From: Solea solea
Taxonomy: Eukaryota > Chordata > Actinopteri > Pleuronectiformes > Soleidae
Assembly: GCF_958295425.1 (NCBI RefSeq)
Contig: NC_081149.1
Span: forward strand, 5,733,194 to 5,797,193
Length of the DNA stretch: 64,000 bases
Direction: 5' to 3'
Part shown: in pieces, positions 11,395 to 22,020 of the stretch
How the letters are laid out: the number at the start of each line of letters is the position of its first letter
Position numbering within the stretch: position 1 is the first letter of the stretch
Translations under genes and position numbers: made by a program
Notes under the pieces: model-generated
What the model saw: the letters and a program-made list of their open reading frames with translations, nothing else
The model's database searches: none
What the model was told of the DNA's origin: nothing

Positions 11395-11989
11395 GTGGGC
11401 GAGAGACACGTCGACAGCTCCACTGTCTGCCAGCAGTGGGGTGCCCGTGCCACATCTTCCTCCGCCATTTTAACTGCACACTAGATACCAACATACCCCA
11501 TATCACACATCACACACACACACGCACACACCACCAAATCATTCACCGGTGGATGGGGTGGGTGGTTCTGGTCGTGAGTGCTCTCCCGAGCGCCCGACTC
11601 CTGCTCACCCCTCAGCCGTGTGGGACTGGCAGTCTAGGTGGGGGCAGCTGTGGTGGCCGGGGGGCATTGCTGGACGTGGGGGATCTGGTCCCCTGCGCTC
11701 GGTCTGGGGGGTGCCCGGGAGGCACGGCTGTGGCCCATCATGACGAACCTCCCTGAAGGTGCTGTGGTGGGCGGCGGTCTGCTTACCCGGCGGGGGTCGT
11801 CAGTGGGCACAGGCGCTCCTGGATGTTGGCCTGTCTTCCGTCTCTGGGGGCCCCCTTGGCTTGTGGCCCTACGTGGGCCTCCGCCTGTCCCTCCCTGGGT
11901 TGGGGGGGCGTGCGGTCGGTCTCTGGGTGGTGGTGGGGGTAGCTGTGGTGGGTCTCTGGCCGTGCCTCCTCGGTGGGCCGTCTGGGGGT
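11395..11989. repeat. GC-rich degenerate repeat block
   Basis: About 600 bases of G-skewed, GC-rich sequence with recurring words (CAGCTGTGGTGG and TAGCTGTGGTGG; GCTGGACGTGG and CCTGGATGTTGG), unlike anything else in the window. Overlapping open frames on both strands (for example 11634-12026 minus and 11638-11991 plus, up to 130 codons) are proline-, glycine- and tryptophan-rich and arise from composition. It may be part of a retroelement's GC-rich leader, but I cannot identify it. It ends abruptly at a MITE family A remnant. Confidence 0.55.
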
Positions 11990-11994
11990 AAATC

Positions 11995-12155
11995 TGAACG
12001 AAGAATTCAAAACACCGAAATAACAAAATAACACATTTGAATTGACTGACAGAGGCAGCTTTGGATTAACGACTCCCGTGTGTGTCGATTTAAAATCAAT
12101 GGTTTTCTGTATGGGCTTTGGTGTGGACGGTGAGCTGTTTTGGAAAATGCTGTTT
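11995..12155 (-). mobile_element. Palindromic MITE family A, copy 3 (one arm)
   Basis: Reverse orientation relative to copies 1, 2 and 4. It contains AATTCAAAACACCGAAATAA, ACACATTTGAATTGACTGAC, GAGGCAGC and the arm GTATGGGCTTTGGTGTGGAC. The other arm is missing; the left boundary is the GC-rich block. Confidence 0.65.
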
Positions 12156-12632
12156 AACGGTGAGCTTTAATGCAGGTGTTTGCCTAAAAAAAAACACTAT
12201 CACATTTAAGGGTTAAACTACTGTTTATGGTATTTAGTATTCATGACTTAAAGCCGTTCTAAAGGGATGCTTAGATTAAGATAAAAGCAGGAGGAAACAC
12301 TTAACCTCTGAGATGTTGTCGATGTTTTCCCTTGACACGTCAAGTTCTAACCTTTTTGTCTCAGTAATGTCACGTCAACCCTTAACGATTACGCGGTGAC
12401 AAGCTGAACGCGTCGTGAACTGGTATTTGAGGGAAAACAACAGCGTGGAGCACATTTTTTGTTCAGTCTCTGTCGGGGGGGACGGGGGGGCGGGAGGACG
12501 AAGACATGACGCAGCGCTGCACCGCGTGTCACCGGGAATCAGCGACAGGGTGAAAGCCTTAGCCTCGCGCTGACCTCCAAATGTGAAGAGTGCGGCTGTA
12601 GTAACTGTGACAGATGAACTGGGGCCACAGTC

Positions 12633-12636
<4 letters not shown>

Positions 12637-12664
<28 letters not shown>
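12637..12664. repeat. (CA)14 microsatellite
   Basis: Uninterrupted CA dinucleotide run. Confidence 0.95.
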
Positions 12665-13231
12665 TTCTCAGAAAAATGAAAGCTCTCTTTCTGAGAGCCT
12701 AAAGCCGGAGTAGGCGACATGTTTTGTTTGTTGTTGCTATTGATCAATAAATCCATAATAACCTTTCAGCCTAATTTAAATGAAGTGATCTGATTTGATT
12801 GAGCGTTAAGATTAAATAATAAAACAATCATCGCTGCTTCAGAGATAATTTCTTTGAATGATCTATAATTAAATAATAATAAGATGTATTTACTTCAATT
12901 ATTCTTTTATTATTATTATGGTCATGCAAGATAGTATATTATGATAAGCATCAGATTTAATCTGTATTGAGCTATAACTGAACACCACTTTTGTTCTTAG
13001 TTAAATGAAGGTTTTAATACAGCTGTTACACACGGTTGCAGACAAATGTGGTTGTGCATTTGCTACAGGCTTTACGGTAAACAGTCGAGAGTGGCGTGTG
13101 CGTGCGCCGCTCGCTGCACGTGTTCTGTAGTTCTGTCGCTCATTAAATCCACTCAAAGTTCTGTAAAGACTCCCAAGGTCATTTCACAAGAAAACGTGTG
13201 ATGCTGCTCATGCAACAATTAAAGCACAAAG

Positions 13232-13251
13232 ATATATATATATATATATAA
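13232..13251. repeat. (AT)10 microsatellite
   Basis: Uninterrupted AT run. Confidence 0.95.
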
Positions 13252-13654
13252 CGCAGAGAGCAGTAAATCCAACACTTATCACATCATTTTTCTGATCATT
13301 TCCATAGTGATTATGAAGTTAATTTCATTGCAGAACAGGAGACGCCTGTTTTTGGCTTTTGAATAAAACAATGAACTATTTTTGAAAATTCATCGCAAAC
13401 AATGCTGTAAAAACACAGAAACGTGCATTTTTGTTCACAACCGTCATTAAAAAAGGGCATGAAATCCCAAAAGGACTGAATTTTTATGGCTTTAAAAGAC
13501 TTTCTGGAACAGTTTCGGCTCATCCAAGTACACAACACAAATTACACGTGGCGTTAATCTCGCCATTTCTAATTATTTTGACGCATAAATGTTACATACA
13601 TATATGTACATATGTATAAATATATACATGGTACGTCTAAGTGGCTGTTGCAGA

Positions 13655-13830
13655 CACGTTGCCGAGCAGCAAGATTGACAGAAAGTGAATTATTCTGTAC
13701 GTGTTCGCTCGGCGGCTGAGCGGAGCCGAGCAGGCGTCCTCATGTTGAAGCGTTTTCTCATCTTTGTGATATTTGCCGTCAAGGCCAAATAAAAGCTCTA
13801 CAGGCCGGTTAGCCCATGAATAGAAAACAC
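13655..13830. promoter_or_regulatory. Possible conserved non-coding block
   Basis: A short complex, repeat-free stretch with mixed AT and GC words (TTGCCGTCAAGGCCAAATAA; GGTTAGCCCATGAATAG). It resembles the other candidate blocks but is short. Confidence 0.25.
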
Positions 13831-13851
13831 TCTGTTTATGTCACTCTGTCG

Positions 13852-13871
13852 CTCTCTCTCTCTCTCTCTCG
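13852..13871. repeat. (CT)n microsatellite
   Basis: CT dinucleotide run. Confidence 0.9.
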
Positions 13872-14003
13872 CCGTCTCTCTGTGTCATTACTTTCACAGA
13901 GAATAGCAGCAGGTTTTTTTTTTTTTTTAAAAGAAATCACAGTTGCAGCTTCTCAGAGATATAGGAACAAAAAAAAGTGACAGAATCAGAAACATCAGCA
14001 GGA

Positions 14004-14019
14004 GGGGGGGGGGGGGGGG
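14004..14019. repeat. Poly-G run of 16
   Basis: Sixteen consecutive G residues, about 75 bases after a T-run near 13914-13928. The true length in the genome is uncertain because homopolymers of this size are error-prone. Confidence 0.9.
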
Positions 14020-14600
14020 CACGTCTCACCGATGCACAACTGCGGTTGATAAGATGCCGCTCTGTTTCCACACCGTTTCCCGTATGTGTTTCTTGTTTTT
14101 GTGATGAAAGGATGGTGCATTTAAAGCGGCTTATTTTGCAGTTTATTCCTGGAGAAATGTGTTATGTGTGGAATTTCCGTTTCGTTTGTGTTTTTAACGA
14201 TGTGCAAATTGACAATGTCGAGTATGCAAATGACTTCTGCTGGCCCTATCTCCACCCATGCCGTCTCTGGTACACTAAGGGAAGGGTACCTAAAAAATAC
14301 AACATTTGGGGACGGTTATTTTGGTTACTATTCCACATGGAAACTCAAACTTGGTGGAAACACAATTTTTAGGTTTGTTATCATTCAAACGTTTCGCACC
14401 AATCGCATATATCGCACCATGGGATCATTTTGTGCTGGCCAAAAATGCACAAAATGCATGTAAAAGCGGCAACTGGTCACAAGTCGCTATATTTTAAACT
14501 GAAGTAACAGGAATTTCTTTTCACCATCAGCCAAAGCATTGTTGCACTGCAGAGAAGTGTGTGTCGTCTTGTGTTAGGTTTCTTGTGTGGTTTCCCAACT
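14020..14600. other. Unclassified sequence, possibly transposon-derived
   Basis: Overlapping open frames at 13977-14372 and 14164-14497 (up to 131 codons) have no recognisable domain. Words such as GGGTACCTAAAAAATAC suggest old DNA-transposon material, but termini are not visible. Confidence 0.35.
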
Positions 14601-14859
14601 CCGTATGGAGCTCGTCATGCGACAAGTATCGCTGGAAGCCGCTCTCGTCCATCCACGGAACTCCTGACGTTAACGGTGAAACTCACAAACGTTGTGTCCG
14701 ACTCCGTATGATGTGTTGTGAAACCCACACGAGATGACGGTTTCTTCTCTAGAGATAAAGTGTCATAGCTCTCCAAGTGTCCACACACAAAAATAATATG
14801 TTTCGAGTCTGGACGCTGACAAGTATGTGACGTGATTCGGAGAATCTCAGCGCTGACTG

Positions 14860-14955
14860 GGCATTGTGTTGTTGCATCGTTTTGCGATTTTGACGCGTCG
14901 CTATGCGCCAATCGTGTGTAAATTCACGACGCGTCTGGTGTGAACACAGCATAAC
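14860..14955 (-). mobile_element. Probable MITE terminus
   Basis: CGACGCGTCTGGTGTGAACA followed by CAGCATAACACG is the kind of terminus seen in teleost MITEs whose ends read as TTCACACCAGACGCG. The upstream part holds GACGCGTCGC, an internal inverted echo of the same word. The opposite end is not evident. Confidence 0.4.
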
Positions 14956-15740
14956 ACGATGTAACGCGATGTTTATCGTAGTATCGTCATTTTTGTTTTT
15001 TAACCATGTGCAAATTGAGAATATCGTGTAAGTGAATGATTTGCAAAAGCCGATGAAACATGTTGGGGGTTGGAATTAATTGAACAAATTGCGGGACATT
15101 ATGAATTATTTCAAACTTAATTTGGGAAAAAACTGACAGTCCTTATAAGTCTATACAATATAGTTATAGTATTATTTTTTATTTAACTGGGGATTTTGTT
15201 TATATTAATAACTCTATGTTTTTCACTGCATATAAGATAATCTGGGGAAATTTTACTTTTTTTTGTTATTGTGTGATTTTTCTACAACCCTGGACAGAAC
15301 TTGAAGTTTATCATTTAATTTTTCATTTGTTTAATAATAAGAGAACAATAATAATAATATGCATAGAGCACTTTGTTTTCCGTCTTTGAATATTCACTCG
15401 AATGCTGACGTTTGATGACACGTTATGGTCTTTTTTTTTCCTCACGTAGTGTACCTTTAATGTAGAGAAAAGTGCATTGACAGAAAACAAACAACATGTC
15501 ACTAATGTGTGAAGCTGCTGGAGCATGTTTAATAATACACATCAGCCTTGCTGTCGCTCTCATGTGAAGTGAGTGCAACGCGGTGTTGACCCACTGTATC
15601 GACATGGGGATCTTATAGAAAGGACATATATTATGTACGTTATGAGACACAGATGAAGAGTTACAGTGGAATGTAAAGATGCTCTCAGACGACGAGCAGC
15701 TGCCGTCGCCTCTGTTTTCACTGTAAGCACAGCGAGGTCA
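14956..15740. other. AT-rich unclassified interval
   Basis: No gene or named repeat is seen. The small open frames at 15323-15650 (minus) have no recognisable domain. Confidence 0.5.
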
Positions 15741-15762
15741 CTGGTGGTGGTGGTGACGCCGG

Positions 15763-15790
15763 GGAGGGAGGAGGGAGGAGGGAGGGGAGG
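15763..15790. repeat. GGA-rich purine tract
   Basis: Imperfect GGGAGGA repeats forming a continuous purine run. Confidence 0.85.
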
Positions 15791-15854
15791 CTCTTTGCCT
15801 CTGCGTTCTGTGTTTGCGACGGTTCAGCCCTTTCAACTTGTCACAGCGCCTCGC

Positions 15855-15882
15855 TGTGTGTGTGTGTGTGTGTATGTGTGTG
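15855..15882. repeat. (TG)n microsatellite
   Basis: TG dinucleotide run with one TA interruption. Confidence 0.9.
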
Positions 15883-15890
15883 ACCGTGGC

Positions 15891-16904
15891 AACAGGCAGC
15901 GAGGGGGAGTGGGCCTCGGGGGGGACGTACGTTACAGGAGCTGATTTTTCCACGGTCCAAAAATATACATCAACCGACATATGAGGAGAAAAGTACCGGT
16001 GATCACACCGGGTCTCAGACAGTAAAGAATAGACAAATCTCGCTGGAGGCTCATGAATCACGTCGTGTTAAAGCTGCTGTCAGTGAAATCCTTCAGTTCA
16101 AGTCAGTGTAAAAGCATCTCAGTGTGTCACTGAGCTGCACTTGTTTTACTCGGTGACATCAGCGTCTCACTCTCAGGCGACAGCGGTTCGTTGGTCCACT
16201 TGGAGTTAAAAGTCGGAATTGGCGATTTTTGCAGACACTGATACTACTGATAATACTATTTATTGCACTTCTATCTTGTTTGTTTCACATTAAATTAGTT
16301 TTACACCTAGCACTGTTCATGTTGCTGGTTTGATATCGTTCAAAACCCACCTGTGACAGAGAGAGACATGCATTCACCTGTTATGTTATTTGACTCCAGA
16401 TGTGTTTGGTTACACTGCATTTATGATGATTTCAAATGATAATTGTGTGAAAATGCAATTATTATAAAGCATTGTAAATGCATTTGTAATGCAACTCTGA
16501 AGGGACCGTTGACCCCCAGAAATCTTCACATTATCTAATCTGGCCCTCATTTGGCCTCTACTGGAACACAGTAGGTGGCGTCAATCCCAGTTCTGACCAC
16601 CGGCTTTCGGTATGAATGGACCGTACCATGAAATTTAGCCAAAAACTTTATCCGTTCAGGAGCCAGAACCTCACAAAGAGCCGGTCCTCTTTTCTCATGA
16701 GGTTCTGCTGTTTGTGAACAAATGCAACATCACCCTCTTCACCAAATGTGGTGTGATGAGGTGATGTAGGATATGCAGGGTCTTTATTTATTGATGGAAT
16801 CATCTTGCATAGCTTTTAGGATGATTACCTGATGATTTTCCTCACAATTATGTGTGCAATTAAAGAAAAAAAATGTAAATGTTGATGATAAATATTAAAA
16901 ACAG
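15891..16904. other. Unclassified non-coding sequence
   Basis: No gene or clearly named transposon. AGTAGGTGGCGTCA near 16569 is a weak partial match to the CTCF core. Confidence 0.5.
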
Positions 16905-17214
16905 TACATGGTGTAATGGTTAGCATTCTTGCTGCAAAGACACAGGGTTTGTGACCGTCAGAACAAGGGCCTTTCTGCATGGAGTTTGCATGTTCTCCAT
17001 GTGTGCGTGAGATTTCTATGGGTTCTTCTGGTTTCCTCTCACAGTCCAAAAACATGCAGATTTGGGGATTAGGTCAAATTGGACACTCTAAATTGACCGT
17101 AGGTGTGAGAGTGGATGGTTGTTTGTCTGTATGTTGTCCTGTGATGGACTGGCGAACTGTCCAGGGTGTACCTGAGACCTTCATGTGGAGGACGATGCAG
17201 TTGAAGATGGCTGG
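16905..17214 (+). mobile_element. V-SINE-like tRNA-derived SINE
   Basis: The tRNA-like head carries an A-box-like TGGTGTAATGGTTAG near 16908-16922 and a decayed B-box. The body has GGAGTTTGCATGTTCTCC, CACAGTCCAAAAACATGCAG, GGACACTCTAAATTGACCG and CTGTCCAGGGTGTACC, then CATGTGGAGGACGA at the 3' end. This order matches the copies at 25966-26262 and 35070-35453. The family resembles the V-SINE superfamily of fishes. The copy is old, with no clear target duplication. Confidence 0.85.
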
Positions 17215-17380
17215 AACTTGGAATTGCCATAAAAACCATTGTAATTCTGCTTGTTTGCTTTAAAATCGCTGGTTCCCGGTGCCATGTTAGTGTTACAGTG
17301 TGTACACACACAGGTTGTGTTTGAAAGTGAATCCATAATGACTCTCCGTTAGTGGCGGCGTTTATTAATTATTCACAAAA

Positions 17381-17605
17381 AGTCAAGTCAATTATATTTG
17401 TGTAGCGCCACCAGTCTGATGGCATTTTCTCGTATAGATCAGGTCTGTTTAATTCACAAAGACGCACGCCATACTCTCCGCAAGAGCAAGCACTCGGCGA
17501 GAGCTGCAACGGATAATTCCCCGTGAACTGGAAGTAACCTTGAAGAGAACCTGGCACTGGGTGGGCGGCCATCTTCCATGACTGGTTGTGTTGACAGAGA
17601 AAGAC
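17381..17605. mobile_element. Dispersed retroelement-type repeat
   Basis: AAGTCAATTATATTTGTGTA, GAGCAAGCACTCGGCGAGAG, AACCTTGAAGAGAACCTGGC and GGGCGGCCATCTTCCATGAC occur in the order typical of a common teleost dispersed repeat, as I remember it. I believe it is LINE-associated, but it contains no reverse-transcriptase frame. Confidence 0.55.
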
Positions 17606-17811
17606 AGAGGCAGAGGCAAGAGGGAGGGAGGGAGTTTACAGTATTCTACAGTGTCATATTGTATTTCACATTAAAATGAATTATGTAACAAGTAAATAAC
17701 AAGGGAAGAGCGCCTTTTTCTGACTGGAAACTGAAGTTTTTGTTGCTTTGTCAACCATTTTATCCAAGTTCAATAAGAGTGCTTAACACTAAGTAACTCT
17801 TCCAATCTGTA

Positions 17812-18132
17812 AGTGCAATATTCGTACACTTCTTATCATTGCAATATACACACCTCACATATATCTACCGTTGTACAGTATGTATTATATGTACTGTATT
17901 GTAAACGTGCAACTTTCCTCTCCTTTTACCAAGTGCTTTTTTACCACTGTAAATACTTTGAAATACTTTTTTTACATATCCTTCTAATTTTTATTGAAGG
18001 TATTGGTGCACTGTTTTGTTGTTTCTTCTTTTCTTCTTTTATCTCTTCACTTGCACTAGTAGAGCTGTCCTTTGATCTCGTTGTACGCTGTATAATGACA
18101 ATAAAGGTGATTCTGATTCTGATTCTGATTAT
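17812..18132 (+). mobile_element. LINE 3' end with (GATTCT)n tail
   Basis: An AT-rich 3' untranslated-like segment ends in TGACAATAAAGGTGATTCTG followed by repeats of the six-base unit (about 18107-18131). An ACAATAAAG signal plus a short tandem tail is typical of L2/CR1-type non-LTR retrotransposons of fishes. No reverse-transcriptase frame remains, so the copy is 5'-truncated. The tail abuts a family A MITE in the middle of the MITE's arm. Confidence 0.6.
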
Positions 18133-18390
18133 TCCATAGAGAAATTCAGCAATTTTTACATCACCGCACCGAGGAGATGTTGATCCTCTGCTGTCTCCAT
18201 CAGTAACTTTCAAATGTGTGATCGTGTGACTTCGGTGTTTGAAATCCTTTGTCGAGATTGACCTCAGTGACACAAACTTACCAAACAATGCAGCAGTAGA
18301 CCAGCGGCTCTTGTGTCCCGGAGAGCTAAAAACGCTGATTTTCACTATGGACTTTGGTGCAGGAGAGTGAGAGGTTTACAAACTTCACTA
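18133..18390 (+). mobile_element. Palindromic MITE family A, copy 4 (both arms)
   Basis: It starts in the left arm at TCCATAGAGAAATTCAGC and ends in the complementary right arm GCTGATTTTCACTATGGACT, followed by the outer arm TTGGTGCAGGAGAGTGAG. The interior is non-palindromic and matches copies 1, 2, 3, 6 and 7. The outer part of the left arm is missing; it is replaced by the LINE tail at 18132. Confidence 0.8.
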
Positions 18391-20545
18391 TTAAACTTCC
18401 AAAAACATCCGTCTTAAGGTGAGATAAAGCAGGGAATTTATTCTTCTTAAGCTACTGCACACTTCAGCCTGTTTGACTTTTATTAGGTAAACTTTATGTT
18501 AAAGGTCCAACGTGACAGAAATTGTGACATCTAGTGGTTAGAGCGTGGTCAACAAGCGCGCTGACTTCCTGTTCCTGTTTCCTGTAAAGCCCTATTCCAG
18601 AGCTTCTCAGTTATTTTAGACCAGTAAAGATCACCTGTGTCTTTCACCTTAGATAAAAAGGTACGGAAAAATTGCCCCAGGTAATAATAATTACCGTGCG
18701 AATAGACCAGCAGTAAATATGTGTTTAAATAGTCCGTCATCTGCTGTTTAAACATAGTTTTTGCTATTTCTAGAGCCGCAAAAAAACTGTTTGAAAAGAA
18801 AGAGTGAAAAACATGAAAATAAAATGAAAAAACAGTAGTTTGACGACATTCAATACTATTTTCCTTTTTACCTTCTGAAAGAAAAATATTTTAATGACAT
18901 AGACGAAAGAACGGATCACATAATCCAACATAATTCAACTGCAATTAATGATCAGTTAATCGACTAATCTGCAACACCAATTTAGTCGATCTTTATTCTC
19001 TAAAATTACACTGGTACATTGGTACATAAAAAAATAATTATGATTTCCATATTTAAGATGGTACAAAACAAAACATTGAGTATTTTTCACTGACAAACGA
19101 CTTCTCTGACATTTAAACCGTTGCTGATAAATCATCTAATAATGTCTACTTAAGATAAGTGCAGAACATGTTAAATAAAGTTAATTTAATGATACATTTC
19201 CTGTATAAAGCTGTTTGACATTACAGATGTCCTGTGGTCTTACCAACCCCGTCTGAATAGTGCTTTAGTTGATTTATGCGTCAAGTTTACGTAAACTTCG
19301 GCTTCATAATTTAAAATGCACACTTTAACGCCTCGTGTGTCTGTTGCTGCTATAGAAAATGATGCCACAAGATGGCGCCTTAATGTACGCACTTTATTTT
19401 AATGTACACTCACGCAAACACACAAAAATAACCTTTAATGTGACGATATCATTCTATATTTTCTTGTTCATTCTACACGCTGTCTTCCACCTCTTGAAAA
19501 AAACTGTAAATCCATCCGATGGTTTTAAAATCGGCAGAGAGTTCATGAAACTGTTTCCCTCCCTCCTCAAAAAGAACCTTAACTTAAACCACATTTCCCT
19601 CCAAAAGAAACAGCTCAAACAGACTCACAGAGGAAGTAAATCTTATTGCACTGAGCTGTTACTCTGCAGCGAGGCGTTTAAATGCTTCTTGCAGGCTCGT
19701 TTTTTTTTTTTTTTTTTACTCCTGTGGTTCATGCGTTGGGATTTAAACTGAGACGCCGAAGCAATCTTTTCTTTTCTTTTTTTTTCACCCCCCTCTCCAC
19801 TGAATGAATTCCTCTCAATGGAAGATATTAGGCCTCTTTACTGTTTGAAAAGACATTTATTTCTTGTCGGGATGCGTCCCTTGAAAATGTATTCATCTTT
19901 CCAATAAAATAATCTCCCTCTGCCCGAACTTTGTTCATTAAACCTCCGGGATTCAGGGTTTATTTTTAGAGAGTCTGTGCTGTGCTGACTTTCCACAAAG
20001 TCTGGTGGGTTTTGTTTCACATTTTTGAAACATGTGAGTGTGGAGAAGTTGTCTCCTTGATCGTGGCTTTCAGTCACGTCAGGAACGTCACACACCTGCG
20101 CGACCAGCATTTCTTTGTCACGCAGCGTTTTTAAAGAAAAAAAAAAAGGAATCTTGGCCAATCGTACGTCGTGTGCTTTCCTCTGCTGCTCCCTGACAAC
20201 ATCAAGAATGTGAAGGTCAAGCTTTTCTTTGGCGACACCCATTTGAACGTTGGTATTTTGATAAATGACTTCTTTTTTTTTTTAGAGTCTGTACAATCTG
20301 TGGAGAAAGAAAAAAAAAACAATTACAGGAACAAATTGAAGGTTTTGTGAAAATGGAACACAAAAGATCAAGGACAACAAAGAACTAGATTCACCAGATT
20401 TGTCTCAGTTCTGCACACGAACATCTTCACTCACTTCATGTAGTGATAATTTAATGGTTTTAATATACGTAAAAATCCCAATCTGGACAGCGACTCTGCC
20501 ACATCTTTACCAAAGGAGGCCCACATTTGTTTGAATATTGCCAAG
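18391..20545. other. Unclassified non-coding sequence
   Basis: Average to AT-rich sequence with T-tracts (19699-19717, 19777-19787) and A-tracts. A weak hAT-MITE-like patch near 18950-18985 reads TTAATCGACTAATCTGCAAC. Open frames up to 134 codons (19359-19751 plus, 19838-20242 minus) have no recognisable domain. Confidence 0.5.
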
Positions 20546-21060
20546 AGTAGGGGTGGGTCAGAAATTTGATTTGGTCATATATTGTCGTTTTGCCTTCCTT
20601 GTGCTAGGGCTGTGCAATTCATTGAATCTTGTGTTTTCAATTACGATTATGGCCCCAAACGATTACAACAACAAGCAAATCCAAGCAAATGGTTTAGTTT
20701 TATAGCACTTTTAATGTTGTAACGGTGTCTGACTTCCTGTCCGACTTTTTCCACGATATTCAGCGAGTATTCAGACCCCTCTTGCGACTCTTTTTCAAAA
20801 AAAGCGTCAAATTTAGTGATGTTATGTGAGACTTTTGGAGACTCTGATGCGAAAGCACATACAGTTCTAAAGGTCTGCGAATTATGACGCACAATGCGAA
20901 GAAATTGATAAATTATGGGGACGAGGATCGTCATGATCACAATCGTTTGTAATAATCGTGTTTTCAATTTTGACCCAAAAATTATGATCCCCCCCCCCAA
21001 CAATCGAGCAGCCCCCTAGGGCAAATATTGATATTTTAATTAACAAATTAAGCCGCTCTA
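20546..21060 (+). mobile_element. Family D repeat interrupted by an inner element
   Basis: The left part (GTAGGGGTGGGTCAGAAATT, TGATTTGGTCATAT) and the right part (GCAAATATTGATATTTTAAT) match the short uninterrupted element at 62695-62800. In between lies the element at 20605-21018, so family D is the older, interrupted element. Confidence 0.6.
20605..21018. mobile_element. Non-autonomous hAT-like element nested in family D
   Basis: It has inverted termini TAGGGCTGTGCAATTCATTG and, read inward from the right, TAGGGGGCTGCTCGATTGTT, with inner echoes TTTTCAATTACGATTATGG and ATCGTGTTTTCAATTTTGA. At 414 bases it is too short for a transposase; the 118-codon frame on the minus strand (20647-21003) has no recognisable domain. 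No clear 8-base target duplication is visible. Confidence 0.6.
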
Positions 21061-21324
21061 TAATAAACAGTTCTTGCCAGTTCCTCGATGTCTCCTCACG
21101 GGGGCACTGCTCAAATGAATGACGGCGTTTACAGCGGAATGGTTCAATACATGTCTGGCCGGATTAAACCCAGATTTGCTGAGTCATTGCTAGAATGAGA
21201 GTGCGAGTGTGAACCCGAGTCACAGCAGCCTGTGAAACCTGAAGCCATCTTTATTCATTAGACGCTCATGTTGTTTTTGTTGTTGTTGTGTGTTGCTGCC
21301 ACTCAGAGCCACTGTCTTGATGTC
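21061..21324. other. Unclassified non-coding sequence
   Basis: Short interval between a nested element and a TTG microsatellite; nothing recognised. Confidence 0.4.
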
Positions 21325-21368
<44 letters not shown>

Positions 21369-21369
21369 G
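21325..21369. repeat. (TTG)15 microsatellite
   Basis: Fifteen uninterrupted TTG triplets, with shorter TTG runs just upstream near 21272-21290. The polyglutamine and polythreonine frames on the minus strand here come from the repeat, not from a gene. Confidence 0.95.
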
Positions 21370-21479
21370 AGTCCTGTCTGCGTCTGTGTCTGCGGCTGCC
21401 GCCAACATCTGTTGTTGTAATGTAGCGCCCGGGACCGTGAACGACAACGGGAGCTGATTTATGCACCTCTCTTGTTTTA

Positions 21480-22020
21480 GTGCGAGTCTTAAGGTAATTA
21501 TGAAGCGGGTGGTGGTGGGGAGTTGCTGCTGCTACTAATTGCACCTTCCCCTGATCTGTAATGAAGGCCGAACAGCGTGAGCGGGGCAATCCTGCATGTC
21601 GGAGGCGGCACACAAGCACGGGGCAGCTGAGCTTGACCAGTTAGTGTTGGTTTAGCTCTGGGCTGCCGCTCCTCACCTGCTGTTACGCCGGCGTCTTTAG
21701 CCAATTTCTCTTGAGTAATTAACTGCGATGCCACATACGGAGCGCCGGCGATGGAGAAACTGACCGCTGGCGGATGTGGAGGAGTCAACTGTTATGAAAA
21801 AACGGTGACCGGAGCTACGAACACCCAGTGTGCGCGTAAATGGGATGACTGGAAAATTCCTTTTGACATGGACAATTAAAAGCAAATGTTGTTTCCACGC
21901 GACGCAAATGAGGGTAATTAATCACCAAACGGATGAATTATTGGGGAAGATGAGTAAATCTGGTAGATTAAGCACAGCAGTGAGGCTGGAGTTCTTCACA
22001 GTGTCTGTGTCAGTGCATTA
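21480..22020. promoter_or_regulatory. Putative conserved non-coding block
   Basis: Repeat-free sequence with many homeodomain-type words: GGTAATTATGAAG, CTACTAATTGCACC, GAGTAATTAACTGCG, GGGTAATTAATCACC and GGATGAATTATTGGGG. It contains no convincing exon. This is one of the denser ATTA/TAAT clusters in the window. Confidence 0.45.

Larger units (their letters stand above)
12156..13640. other. Unclassified non-coding sequence with microsatellites
   Basis: Average to AT-rich sequence interrupted by a CA repeat and an AT repeat listed separately, plus an imperfect ATAC/ATGT palindromic stretch near 13597-13630. No exon or named transposon is seen. Confidence 0.5.

Noticed and set aside
11634..12026. 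130-codon proline-rich frame in GC-rich sequence
   Set aside because: Overlapping open frames exist on both strands of the same GC-rich, stop-poor block, so openness is not evidence of coding.
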